From: Marichromatium purpuratum 984
Lineage (GTDB): Bacteria > Pseudomonadota > Gammaproteobacteria > Chromatiales > Chromatiaceae
Reading direction: 5' to 3'
DNA length: 64,000 bases
Assembly: GCF_000224005.2 (NCBI RefSeq)
Contig: NZ_CP007031.1
Coordinates: 3,129,001 to 3,193,000, forward strand
Shown here: one piece after another, positions 6,977 through 15,348 of the stretch
How the letters are laid out: each line of letters opens with the position of its first letter
How positions within the stretch are numbered: position 1 is the stretch's first letter
The notes under the pieces: model-generated
Database searches by the model: none
The model's input: only the letters and a program-made list of their open reading frames with translations
Told to the model about the DNA's origin: nothing
Made by a program: the position numbers and the translations under genes

Positions 6977-8596
6977 ATGACTGGAGAACGGCTTTTGTTG
7001 AGCGGCGACGACGCAGTCGCCCTGGGAGCGCTGCACGCTGGGGTGCGGCTGGGCACCGGCTATCCCGGCACGCCCTCGACCGAGATCCTCGAGACCTTCG
7101 ACCGCATCGGCGGCCGCGCCCAGTGGTCGCCCAACGAGAAGGTCGCACTCGAGGTCGCCTGCGGCTCGGCCTTCGCCGGCGCGCGCACCATCGTCACCAT
7201 GAAGCACGTCGGCCTCAACGTCGCCGCCGATGCCCTGTTCACCGCCACCCACACCGATGTCGACGGCGGACTGGTGATCGTCTCGGCCGACGATCCGGGC
7301 ATGGCCTCGAGCCAGAACGAGCAGGACAACCGTCACTACGGTCGTGCCGCCGCCGCGCCGATACTCGAGCCGATCGACTCGCAGCAGGCCTACGACTTCA
7401 CCTGGCTCGGTCTCGAACTCTCCGAGCGCTGGAAGATCCCGGTGATCCTGCGTCTGACCACTCGTGTCTGCCACGCCAAAACAGTGGTGCGTCCGCGCGC
7501 GCCGCATCAGGACGACAGCGCGCTGCGTTTCCGGCGCGATGTCCCGGCGCGGGTGATGATCCCCGCCTTCGCCAAGCCGGCACATCGTCGACTGCGCCAG
7601 AAGCTCGCCGAGATCACTGCCTGGAACGAGGCCGAGGGGCCGATCACCCTGCACCAGGGCGATCGTGCGCTGGGTATCGTCGCCACCGGCGTGGCCGCCG
7701 TGCATGCCCGCGAGGCCGCGCCCGATGCCTGCCAGCTGACCATCGGTCTGACCTACCCGCTGCCGCTCGAGCGCATCCGCGCCTTCGCCGCCAGCGTCGA
7801 CCGTCTGGTGGTGATCGAGGAGGGCGACCCGGTGCTGGTCGACAGCCTGCGCGCCGCCGGCATCGATGTCGAGGGCAAGCCCGAACAGTACCGCTTCGGT
7901 GAACTCAATGTCGCGCGCGTGCGCCGCATCCTCGCCAACGACACCAGCCCCGAGAGCGAGCCGCCGGCGGGCAAGCCACCGGAGCTGTGTCCCGGCTGTT
8001 CGCACCGGGTGGTGTTCGAGACCCTGCGCGATCTCGACTGCATCGTCTCGGGCGACATCGGCTGCTACACCCTCGGCGTGCTGCCGCCCTTCTCCGCCAT
8101 GGACACCTGCGTGTGCATGGGCGCGAGCGTCGGCGTCGGCCTCGGGCTGCGTCACGTCCTCCCCGAGGACGAGGCACGCCGGGTGGTCAGCGTGATCGGC
8201 GACTCGACCTTCGTCCACTCCGGGCTCACCGGCATCGCCGAGATGGTCTACAACCCACCGGCCACCGGTCACGTGGTACTGATCCTCGACAACGCCACCA
8301 CCGCGATGACCGGCCAGCAGGAGCACCCGGGGACCGGTCGCCTGCTCGACCACAGCCCGACCAACCGCATCAGCTTCGAGTCGGTGTGCGAGTCGATGGG
8401 CGTGGCCAACGTCCACGTGCTCGATCTGCACCGCGGCGCCGACGACCTGCGTCCGCTGCTCGAGGATCTGCTCGCGCGCAACGAGACCTCGGTGGTGATC
8501 ACCCGTCAGCCGTGCGTGCTCGCCGCGCCGAAGATCCGGGTCTACGAAAAGGCCGCGGCCGAACAGGCCGAGTGCGCCACCGCGACCCAGGACTGA
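6977..8596 (+). CDS. iorA: Indolepyruvate:ferredoxin oxidoreductase alpha subunit, lacking the C-terminal ferredoxin domain
   Basis: This 539-aa protein is the thiamine-diphosphate subunit that decarboxylates aryl-pyruvates to aryl-acetyl-CoA. The N-terminal domain has LLLSGDDAVALGALHAG and GYPGTPSTEILE. The TPP domain has PELCPGCSHR, GDIGCYTLG, GDSTFVHSGLTG and LDNATTAMTGQQEHPG. I chose ATG 6977 (MTGERLLLSG), which matches the family start; the open frame back to 6884 is not conserved. Most relatives are about 600 aa or more and end in a two-[4Fe-4S] ferredoxin domain. Here the protein stops soon after VVITRQPCVLAAPK with no CxxCxxC cluster. It is followed by iorB. Confidence 0.9.
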   Translation: MTGERLLLSGDDAVALGALHAGVRLGTGYPGTPSTEILETFDRIGGRAQWSPNEKVALEVACGSAFAGARTIVTMKHVGLNVAADALFTATHTDVDGGLVIVSADDPGMASSQNEQDNRHYGRAAAAPILEPIDSQQAYDFTWLGLELSERWKIPVILRLTTRVCHAKTVVRPRAPHQDDSALRFRRDVPARVMIPAFAKPAHRRLRQKLAEITAWNEAEGPITLHQGDRALGIVATGVAAVHAREAAPDACQLTIGLTYPLPLERIRAFAASVDRLVVIEEGDPVLVDSLRAAGIDVEGKPEQYRFGELNVARVRRILANDTSPESEPPAGKPPELCPGCSHRVVFETLRDLDCIVSGDIGCYTLGVLPPFSAMDTCVCMGASVGVGLGLRHVLPEDEARRVVSVIGDSTFVHSGLTGIAEMVYNPPATGHVVLILDNATTAMTGQQEHPGTGRLLDHSPTNRISFESVCESMGVANVHVLDLHRGADDLRPLLEDLLARNETSVVITRQPCVLAAPKIRVYEKAAAEQAECATATQD

Positions 8597-8690
8597 ACCC
8601 GAGCGTCGGCGCCCGACACCGGCACCGACGCCGTCCCGAACGTCGGGTGCGCGCCACGGCGCGCGCCCGCACCTTGAGCGAGAAGATTCG

Positions 8691-9182
8691 ATGCAACAGG
8701 TCAAGAACATCGTGATCGCCGGACTCGGCGGCCAGGGGGTCATCAAGGCCTCCGACATCCTCGCCGACGCGGCCTTCCGCGCCGGTTTCGACGTCAAGAA
8801 GAGCGAGCTGCACGGCATGAGCCAGCGTGGCGGCTCGGTGAGCAGCGACGTGCGCTACGGCACCGATGTGCTCAGCCCGATGGTGCCGCCCGGCGAGGCC
8901 GACGTGCTGCTGGTGCTCGAGGCCACCCAGGTCGAGATCAACCGCCCCACGCTGCGTGCCGGCGGACTGCTGATCGGCCCGGATGTCATCGAGCCCGGCG
9001 CGCTGCGCAACCGTAAGAGCCTCAACGTCGCCCTGCTCGGTGCACTCTCCACCGCGCTGGAGATCGATCTGGGGCACTGGGAGGCGGCGCTCCACGCCAA
9101 CCTCGCCGAAAAGCTCCACGCCATCAACGAGCAGGCCTTCGCGCTCGGGCGCGAGGGCGCAACACGCCACCTCGGTCAGTAA
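8691..9182 (+). CDS. iorB: Indolepyruvate oxidoreductase beta subunit
   Basis: This 163-aa gamma-type 2-oxoacid oxidoreductase subunit begins NIVIAGLGGQGVIKASDILA and contains the conserved KSELHGMSQRGGSVSSDVRYG motif, followed by DVLLVLEATQ. It pairs with IorA to form the CoA-acylating oxidoreductase. The gene starts 94 nt after iorA, and the gap contains a GC-rich inverted repeat. At 163 aa it is shorter than many IorB proteins (about 190-200 aa) because the C-terminal helix is trimmed. Neighbouring ligase and ACT genes support an aromatic 2-oxoacid role. Confidence 0.9.
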   Translation: MQQVKNIVIAGLGGQGVIKASDILADAAFRAGFDVKKSELHGMSQRGGSVSSDVRYGTDVLSPMVPPGEADVLLVLEATQVEINRPTLRAGGLLIGPDVIEPGALRNRKSLNVALLGALSTALEIDLGHWEAALHANLAEKLHAINEQAFALGREGATRHLGQ

Positions 9183-9283
9183 CGATCGGCAGGGGCGCGG
9201 CGCGCCCCGTCATCCGCCAGCCAGAGCGGATCGGTCCGGGCATGCCCCCGGTCGACCCAGATCAAGCGATCAAGAGGACATCC

Positions 9284-10618
9284 ATGTTTAAAGAGCTTTG
9301 GAACGACGCCGCCGGAGGCTTCCACCCCGCAAGCGCCCCCGACTATCTGCCCGAGCAAGCACTGCGCGAGGTACAGCTGCGCCGACTGCGCGCCGTGGTC
9401 GAGCACGCCTACAAGAACGTGGCGCTGTTCCGCAGTCGGATGGAAGAGCGGGGCCTCACCCCGGAATCGGTCCAGAGCCTCGCAGACATCGCCAAGCTGC
9501 CCTTCACCGTCAAGGCCGACCTGCGCGACACCTACCCCTCGGGACTGTTCGCCGTACCCATGGGCGACGTGGTGCGGCTGCACGCCTCCTCCGGCACCAC
9601 CGGCAAGCCGATCGTGGTCGGCTACACCCGCGAGGACATCCAGGTGTGGTCGGAGGTGATGGCCCGCGCACTGGCCTGCTACGGCCTGCACCGCGGCGAC
9701 ATCGTCCAGAACGCCTTCGGCTACGGGCTGTTCACCGGCGGGCTCGGCGTGCACTATGGCGCCGAGACCCTGGGCGCGACCGTGGTGCCGATCTCCGGCG
9801 GCAACACCGACCGCCAGCTGATGGTGATCCGTGACTTCGGTGTCTCGGCGCTGTGCTGCACCCCGAGCTACTTCGCCCACATGCTCGAGCGCGCCGAGGA
9901 ACTCGGTGTCGATCTCCCGGCCTCGTCGCTGCGCGTCGGCGTGTTCGGCGCCGAGCCCTGGAGCGACGCGATGCGCCGTCACATCGAGGAGGCCGCCGGG
10001 ATCCGCGCCTACGACATCTACGGGCTCTCCGAGATCGTCGGCCCTGGGGTGGGCTGCGAGTGCACCGAGCAGCACGGGCTGCACCTCTTCGAGGATCACT
10101 TCTATCCCGAGATCATCGATCCCGAGAGCGGCGAGCCGCTGCCCGACGGCGAAGAGGGCGAGCTGGTCATCACCACGCTGAGCAAGCGGGCGATGCCGAT
10201 GATCCGCTACCGTACCCGCGACATCACCTCGATCATTCCCGAGCCCTGTGCCTGTGGTCGCACCCTGCGACGGATGCGTCGCATCGAGCGCCGCTCCGAC
10301 GACATGTTCATCATCCGCGGCGTCAACGTCTTCCCCTCGCAGGTCGAGGCCGCGCTGCTCGCCGTCGAGGGCACCCTGCCGCACTACCAGATCATCCTCA
10401 CCCGCGATCACGGCCTCGATCAGATCACCGTCGAGGTCGAGGTCACCGCCGAGGTGTTCAGCGACAAGGTGCGTGCGCTCGAGGAGGTACGCGCCCGGCT
10501 GGCGCAGTCGATCGAGCGCATCATCGGCATCCGTGTCATGCTCCGTCTGGTCGAGCCGCGCACCATCGAGCGCAGCCAGGGCAAGACCAAGCGCGTGATC
10601 GATCGCCGCCACGACTGA
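9284..10618 (+). CDS. paaK: Phenylacetate--CoA ligase (first copy)
   Basis: The 444-aa AMP-forming ligase activates aryl-acetates with ATP and CoA. Visible landmarks are HASSGTTGKPIVVGYT (P-loop), YDIYGLSEIVGPGVG, MIRYRTRDITSII and the C-terminal DDMFIIRGVNVFPSQVE block, all diagnostic of the PaaK family. A terminal Lys-rich QGKTKRVIDRR supplies the A10-type lysine region. ATG 9284 has AAGAGGA 5 nt upstream, so I prefer it over 9242. It lies between iorB and a double-ACT gene, a grouping known from aryl-pyruvate metabolism gene clusters. Confidence 0.92.
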   Translation: MFKELWNDAAGGFHPASAPDYLPEQALREVQLRRLRAVVEHAYKNVALFRSRMEERGLTPESVQSLADIAKLPFTVKADLRDTYPSGLFAVPMGDVVRLHASSGTTGKPIVVGYTREDIQVWSEVMARALACYGLHRGDIVQNAFGYGLFTGGLGVHYGAETLGATVVPISGGNTDRQLMVIRDFGVSALCCTPSYFAHMLERAEELGVDLPASSLRVGVFGAEPWSDAMRRHIEEAAGIRAYDIYGLSEIVGPGVGCECTEQHGLHLFEDHFYPEIIDPESGEPLPDGEEGELVITTLSKRAMPMIRYRTRDITSIIPEPCACGRTLRRMRRIERRSDDMFIIRGVNVFPSQVEAALLAVEGTLPHYQIILTRDHGLDQITVEVEVTAEVFSDKVRALEEVRARLAQSIERIIGIRVMLRLVEPRTIERSQGKTKRVIDRRHD

Positions 10619-10674
10619 GCGGCCCCGTCGTCGGCGACGACGGCCAGGAAGATGCACAAAGGGGAGTCGAACCC

Positions 10675-11112
10675 ATGAAACTGCAACAACTGTCACTCTT
10701 TCTCGAGAACCGCCCCGGCCAGCTCGGGGCGCCGCTGGAGGCGATCGCGGCCGAGGACATCAATATCCTCACCCTGTCGCTCGCCGACACCGCCCAGTTC
10801 GGCATCCTGCGCCTGATCGTGCGCGAGTGGGAGCAGGCCAAGCAGATCTTCGAGCAAGGCGGCTGGGTGGTGAAGCAGACCGAGGTGGTCGCCGTCGACG
10901 TGCTCGACCGCCCGGGCGGCCTGGCCGGCGCGCTGGCGGTGCTCGAGGCCGCCGAACTCAACATCGAGTACATGTACGCCTTCTCGCTGCGCCGCGACGA
11001 CAAGGCGATCCTGATCTTCCGTTTCGAGGACCCCGACCGCGCCATCGAAGTCCTGCTCGAGCACGGGCTGCACGTGGTCGAGGCCGAGGAACTGATGCGT
11101 CACGTCGGCTGA
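10675..11112 (+). CDS. Tandem ACT-domain protein, aromatic amino acid-linked
   Basis: The protein is 145 aa, with two ACT domains: residues about 1-68 (LQQLSLFLENRPGQLGAPLE) and about 70-142 (VVAVDVLDRPGGLAGALAVLE). ACT pairs bind amino acids and usually act as small-molecule sensors. Stand-alone double-ACT genes recur beside phenylacetate-CoA ligases and indolepyruvate oxidoreductases, so regulation by an aromatic amino acid is a reasonable inference. AAAGGGGAG lies a few nt upstream of the start. It sits between the two paaK copies. Confidence 0.88.
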   Translation: MKLQQLSLFLENRPGQLGAPLEAIAAEDINILTLSLADTAQFGILRLIVREWEQAKQIFEQGGWVVKQTEVVAVDVLDRPGGLAGALAVLEAAELNIEYMYAFSLRRDDKAILIFRFEDPDRAIEVLLEHGLHVVEAEELMRHVG

Positions 11113-11129
11113 CGCCAACCACAGACCCC

Positions 11130-12473
11130 ATGCCAATGTCCAACCAAGACCCCGACTGGTCGAGCGAGAACCGTATCTGGAACCGCAGCGCCGAGACCCT
11201 CCCGCGCGAGGAGATCGCGGCGCTGCAACTCGAACGACTGCGCGCCATGGTCGAGCGCGTGGCCCAGGTGCCCTTCTACCGCGATCAGTTCAAGCACGCC
11301 GAGATCGGCCCGCAGAGCATCCGCTCGCTGGACGATCTGCGGCGCCTGCCCTTCACCACCAAGGACGACCTGCGCCGTCACCAGCCGCTCGGCTTCCTCG
11401 CCGTGCCGCGCAAGGAACTGGCGCGCATCCACGGCTCCTCGGGCACCACCGGCGTGCCCACCTTCGTCGCCTACACCGCGCAGGACCTGCGCACCTGGTC
11501 GGAGCTGTGCGCGCGCTTCCTCGTCGCCGGCGGACTGCGCCCGGCGCACACCGCCCAGGTCGCCTTCGGCTATGGCCTGTTCACCGGTGGCTTCGGCCTG
11601 CACTACGGCATCGAGCGGGTCGGCGCGGCGGTGATCCCGGCGGCGGCGGGCAACACCCGACGCCAGATCGACATCATGCGCGAACTCACCCCAGAGGTGC
11701 TGATCTGCACCCCGAGCTACGCGCTGACCATCGCCGATAGCGCGCGCGAACTCGGCATGGATCCAGCCACCCTGCCGATGCGTTACGGTCATTTCGGCGG
11801 CGAGCCCTGGACCGAGGACATGCGTCGCGAGATCGAGGACCAGCTCGGGCTGCAGGCGTTCAACAACTATGGACTCTCGGAGGTGTTCGGACCCGGGGTC
11901 GCCGGCGAGTGTCCGCTGCACGACGGCATGCACATCCAGGAGGACCACTTCATCGTCGAGTGTCTCGACCCCGAGACCCTGGAGCCGGTCGCCGAGGGCG
12001 AGCCAGGCGAGCTGGTGATCACCAACCTCACCCGCGAGGCCACGCCGCTGATCCGCTACCGCACCCGCGACATCGCTCGGCTCTATCGCGAGCCCTGTGC
12101 CTGCGGCCGCACCACCATGCGGATGAGCCGGGTGACCGGACGCACCGACGACATGCTGATCATCCGCGGCGTCAACGTCTTCCCCTCGCAGATCGAGGAG
12201 GCGCTGTTGCGCGTCGAGGGCACCACCCCGCACTATCTGATCGAGGTCGACCGCCCGGGCACCCTCGACGAGGTCCACGTCAAGGTCGAGATGCGCCCGG
12301 AGATCTTCTCCGATCGCATGGACCGGATGCAGGGACTGTGCGAGCACATCAGCCGCGAGATCCAGACCGTCGCCGGCATCCGTGCTCATGTCGACCTGGT
12401 CGAGCCGAGATCGATCGAGCGTTTCGTCGGCAAGGCCCGGCGCGTACTCGACAAGCGCCGGCTCAACGACTGA
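11130..12473 (+). CDS. paaK: Phenylacetate--CoA ligase (second copy)
   Basis: This 447-aa protein is a paralogue of the gene at 9284 with the same landmarks: HGSSGTTGVPTFVAYT, FNNYGLSEVFGPGVAGE, LIRYRTRDIARLYREPCACG, DDMLIIRGVNVFPSQIEE and terminal GKARRVLDKRR. The start is either ATG 11130 or ATG 11136 (MSNQDPDW), with no strong ribosome site; it begins 18 nt after the ACT gene, suggesting coupling. Two non-identical ligases in one operon suggest different aryl-acid preferences, for example phenylacetate versus indoleacetate, but the sequence does not show which. Confidence 0.92.
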   Translation: MPMSNQDPDWSSENRIWNRSAETLPREEIAALQLERLRAMVERVAQVPFYRDQFKHAEIGPQSIRSLDDLRRLPFTTKDDLRRHQPLGFLAVPRKELARIHGSSGTTGVPTFVAYTAQDLRTWSELCARFLVAGGLRPAHTAQVAFGYGLFTGGFGLHYGIERVGAAVIPAAAGNTRRQIDIMRELTPEVLICTPSYALTIADSARELGMDPATLPMRYGHFGGEPWTEDMRREIEDQLGLQAFNNYGLSEVFGPGVAGECPLHDGMHIQEDHFIVECLDPETLEPVAEGEPGELVITNLTREATPLIRYRTRDIARLYREPCACGRTTMRMSRVTGRTDDMLIIRGVNVFPSQIEEALLRVEGTTPHYLIEVDRPGTLDEVHVKVEMRPEIFSDRMDRMQGLCEHISREIQTVAGIRAHVDLVEPRSIERFVGKARRVLDKRRLND

Positions 12474-12500
12474 CCCAAGGGCCATACCCCAGGAGAGAGC

Positions 12501-13271
12501 ATGACCATGATCCATACCGCGCGCCGAACGCGACTCCCGGCCGGGCTGCTGCTCGCCACCCTGCTGCTGCCGCTGCTCGCCATCGCCGGCGACGGCTACT
12601 ACATCGAGACCGTCAATCGCGGCTCGGCGGTGATGAGCGAGGGACCGCAGGAGAGCCTTACCAAGACCTACATCGCCGCAGGCAAGATGAAGGTGGTCAA
12701 CAGCGGCGAGAGCGCCGACAGCATGATCCTCGACCCCGAGTCCGGGGTGATCACCTTCCTCAACGACGGTCTGCAGCAGTACTTCACCATCAACGTCGAC
12801 GACGTCGCCAAGGCGATGGCCGACCCGAGCATGGCGCAGATGCGCGCGATGATCAGCGAGACCAAGGTGAGCGTCGAGGACACCGGCGAGAGCCGCCGGA
12901 TCGGCGACTGGGAATGCCGCAAATACGTGGTCACCAAGCAGGGCATGATGCAGGTCGAGCAGGAGGTCTGGGCCACCGAGGAGATCGATCTCGACGTCCG
13001 TCCCTATACCCGGATGATGCGCATGGCCGGCGCCGGCGACATCCCCGGCGGCGCCGAGCAGATGGCCGAACTCGACAAGATCAAGGGCTTCCCGATCCTC
13101 ACCGTCAGCACCATGAACATGATGGGCACCGAGGTGCGCACCGAGACCGAGGTCACCGCAGTACGCCAGGAGACGATCGCGACCGACTTCTTCACCGTCC
13201 CCGACGACTATCAGCTCAAGGAGATCGGCATGGGCATGGCGCCCCCGGCCGGACACCCACCGGCGCACTGA
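12501..13271 (+). CDS. Periplasmic DUF4412-type protein
   Basis: This 256-aa protein has a signal peptide (LPAGLLLATLLLPLLAIAG). Its layout matches DUF4412: a strand-rich N-terminal half with KTYIAAGKMKVVNSG and SMILDPESGVITFLN, then RRIGDWECRKYVVTKQG with one cysteine, then a variable charged tail. AGGAGAG precedes the ATG. It follows paaK by 27 nt and may belong to the same transcript. The family is of unknown function and resembles outer-membrane-associated lipoprotein carriers in fold prediction only. Confidence 0.75.
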   Translation: MTMIHTARRTRLPAGLLLATLLLPLLAIAGDGYYIETVNRGSAVMSEGPQESLTKTYIAAGKMKVVNSGESADSMILDPESGVITFLNDGLQQYFTINVDDVAKAMADPSMAQMRAMISETKVSVEDTGESRRIGDWECRKYVVTKQGMMQVEQEVWATEEIDLDVRPYTRMMRMAGAGDIPGGAEQMAELDKIKGFPILTVSTMNMMGTEVRTETEVTAVRQETIATDFFTVPDDYQLKEIGMGMAPPAGHPPAH

Positions 13272-13313
13272 TCCGCGCCCCGTGGCCGGCGAGCGCTGGC
13301 CACGGCATCCAGA

Positions 13314-14732
13314 TCAGCCCACCCCCGCCCGCGCCAGCGAACCGATCGCCACCCGATCGTACTTACCCGAGTCGAGTAACGGCAGTGCCGCCACCCGCAG
13401 CCAGCGCCGTGGCCGCTCCGACCCGGACAGCGGCCCCGCGCACCACACCGCCAGCTCATCGGCACTCGCCTCGCCACTGTAAACGGCCACCAGCCGATGC
13501 CCCCACACCGGGTCTTCGAGCGCGACCACGGCCAGCGCCGTGACCCCGGGCGCACCGGCGAGCACCGCCTCGACGCGAGCGAGCGAGACGTTGTTGCCGG
13601 CGATCACCCGTAGGTCGTCGGCACGCCCCTGGACCCAGAGCGCGCCCTCGGCGGCGATCCAACCGAGATCCGAGGTCTCGAACCAGCCATCGGTCAGCCC
13701 CTCACCGGGACGACGCTCGGGGTTGGCATAGCCCTGCATCAGCACAGGCCCACGCAGCCACAGCCGCGCCGGTGCCTCGGCCTTGCCACCGCGCGCCGCA
13801 CAACCGGGTAGCAGCGCCCCGATCCGTCCGGGCGACGGCGCCGCGTGCAGTCGCGCCGAGGTGGCGATCTGCGAGCCGGTCTCGGTCATCCCGTAGGTCA
13901 CATACAGCGGCCAGCCGGCCTTGAGCGCGCGCGCGGCGAGCGCCGGGCTCAGCGCCTGCCCCCCGACCATCACCACCCGCAGCGACGCCGGTGGCCGCAC
14001 GCCGTGATCGAGCAGACGCGCCAGCATCGGCGGCACCAGCGAGAGATGGGTGATGGCGTGCGCATCGAGGTCGTGCGCCACCCGCTCGACGGCGAAACCC
14101 TGGTGCAGCACCAGGGCCGCACCGGCCAAGGCGCAGCGATAGGCGATGGCGATGCCGCCGACATGACTGGTGCGCAGACAACACAGCCAGCGATCAGCGC
14201 TGCCGAGCCCGAGGCTGTGGTTGCAGCCAAGCGCCGAGGCGAGCACGGCCTCGGCGCCGAGCATCGCCGCCTTGATGCGCCCACCGCTGCTGCCACTGGT
14301 ACGGATCAGCAGCGCCGGGGGGCTCGTCGGGTGCGTCCCGGGCCCGGGGCCGAGCCGTTCGAGGCGGGCGTCGAGCGGATCCCAGTGCCACTCGGCCGCG
14401 GCCAGTCGCGCCAGGTCGGCGCGGGCCTCGGGATCGAGTCCGACGCGATAGGGGAAGAGCGCGGCGCCGAGCCGCGCCAGGGCATGCTGCATCAGCAGCA
14501 GATCGAGCGCCGGAGCATCCGGGGCGAGCACCAGCTCACCCGCGGCCAGCCCCTGATCACGGAGCAGCCGGGCACGCGCCATGACCTCGGCGCCGAGCCG
14601 ATCGTAGTCCCAGCGCTGATCATCACAGACCAGCGCCAGCCCGGTGCCCGAGCACCAGGGGGCGGCGGAGAAGTCGGGGGGGCGAGTGCGCACCGGCATG
14701 CCCTGCGGGGCATGCGGGAGTGCGTCGGACAT
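13314..14732 (-). CDS. MenE-like AMP-forming acyl-CoA ligase in the photosynthesis operon
   Basis: This 472-aa member of the ANL adenylating superfamily has the P-loop IRTSGSSGGRIKAAM near residue 140, the A5 motif YVTYGMTETGSQIATS, a hinge SDLGWI...GRADDLRVIAGNNVSLARVE and the catalytic lysine in LLDSGKYDR. The compact size and overall text resemble O-succinylbenzoate-CoA ligase (MenE). No other men genes are nearby. It begins 4 nt after bchJ stops, so it is translated with hemN and bchJ. Start ATG 14732 (MSDALPH) is the first in-frame start after bchJ. Substrate unknown. Confidence 0.75.
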   Translation of the reverse strand: MSDALPHAPQGMPVRTRPPDFSAAPWCSGTGLALVCDDQRWDYDRLGAEVMARARLLRDQGLAAGELVLAPDAPALDLLLMQHALARLGAALFPYRVGLDPEARADLARLAAAEWHWDPLDARLERLGPGPGTHPTSPPALLIRTSGSSGGRIKAAMLGAEAVLASALGCNHSLGLGSADRWLCCLRTSHVGGIAIAYRCALAGAALVLHQGFAVERVAHDLDAHAITHLSLVPPMLARLLDHGVRPPASLRVVMVGGQALSPALAARALKAGWPLYVTYGMTETGSQIATSARLHAAPSPGRIGALLPGCAARGGKAEAPARLWLRGPVLMQGYANPERRPGEGLTDGWFETSDLGWIAAEGALWVQGRADDLRVIAGNNVSLARVEAVLAGAPGVTALAVVALEDPVWGHRLVAVYSGEASADELAVWCAGPLSGSERPRRWLRVAALPLLDSGKYDRVAIGSLARAGVG

Positions 14733-14736
14733 CGGT

Positions 14737-15348
14737 CTACCAGCGGACCTCGAAGACGCAGGCCTCAGCGCCATTGGCCTGGCAGGCGGTCTCGGTGACG
14801 CGCGCCTCGCGCTGCACCAGCTTACGATAGAGACGCTCGAAGGTGCCGGCGTAGAAGTCGCAGAGCGGGTGCTCGGCACGGGCGCCGGCGCAGATCGGAC
14901 CGTCCTCGATGACGAAGCGCGGCGGATAGGCCGGCAGCGCCTCGAAGCGACCGGACCCGGCGAAGGTCCAGGCGTTGCGCCGGATCGCGGTCATCAGCAC
15001 GCGGCTGGCCAGCGGCGCGGGCAGGATCTTGAGCAGACGCTGCGCCGGGCGCGGGATGCGCCGGGCGAGCAGATAATCGCCGGTACGCGCCCCAGCATCG
15101 CGCGAGACCGCCTTGGCCCCCTCGACACCGATCAGCTCGCGCAGCGCGATATGGAGTCGGGTCACCTCGCGCTCATCGACCATGCTCTCGGGCATGGCAT
15201 CGAGGTAATGTGCCAGACCCGCGGCCTCGAGCAGCGCCACGACGCGCTCGCGTCCCTCGAAGGACTCGAGCGCCTCGGCGATGCGGATGATGGCATTGGG
15301 GCCGACCCGTCCCGGGGCCGGAGCGGTGGTATTGACTGGTTGATTCAT
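14737..15348 (-). CDS. bchJ: 4-vinyl reductase-domain protein, BchJ
   Basis: The protein is 203 aa. The C-terminal half has the V4R domain: RFVIEDGPICAGARAEHPLCDFYAGTFERL and CQANGAEACVFEVRW with paired cysteines. BchJ was named as a bacteriochlorophyllide 4-vinyl reductase; later work on BciA and BciB suggests it is an accessory that helps deliver or stabilise divinyl intermediates. The start overlaps hemN by 4 nt (ATGA). The text around residues 75-115 (GAKAVSRDAGARTGDYLL) is also typical. The operon position with hemN supports tetrapyrrole work. Confidence 0.9.
   Translation of the reverse strand: MNQPVNTTAPAPGRVGPNAIIRIAEALESFEGRERVVALLEAAGLAHYLDAMPESMVDEREVTRLHIALRELIGVEGAKAVSRDAGARTGDYLLARRIPRPAQRLLKILPAPLASRVLMTAIRRNAWTFAGSGRFEALPAYPPRFVIEDGPICAGARAEHPLCDFYAGTFERLYRKLVQREARVTETACQANGAEACVFEVRW

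Noticed and set aside
8597-8690. Missing ferredoxin domain of iorA encoded in the iorA-iorB gap
   Set aside because: The 94-nt gap is too short, holds a GC-rich inverted repeat and has no cysteine-rich frame.
9176-10696. 506-aa minus-strand frame opposite paaK
   Set aside because: Its text is an Asp/His/Gly-rich shadow of the ligase reading frame, with no recognisable motif.
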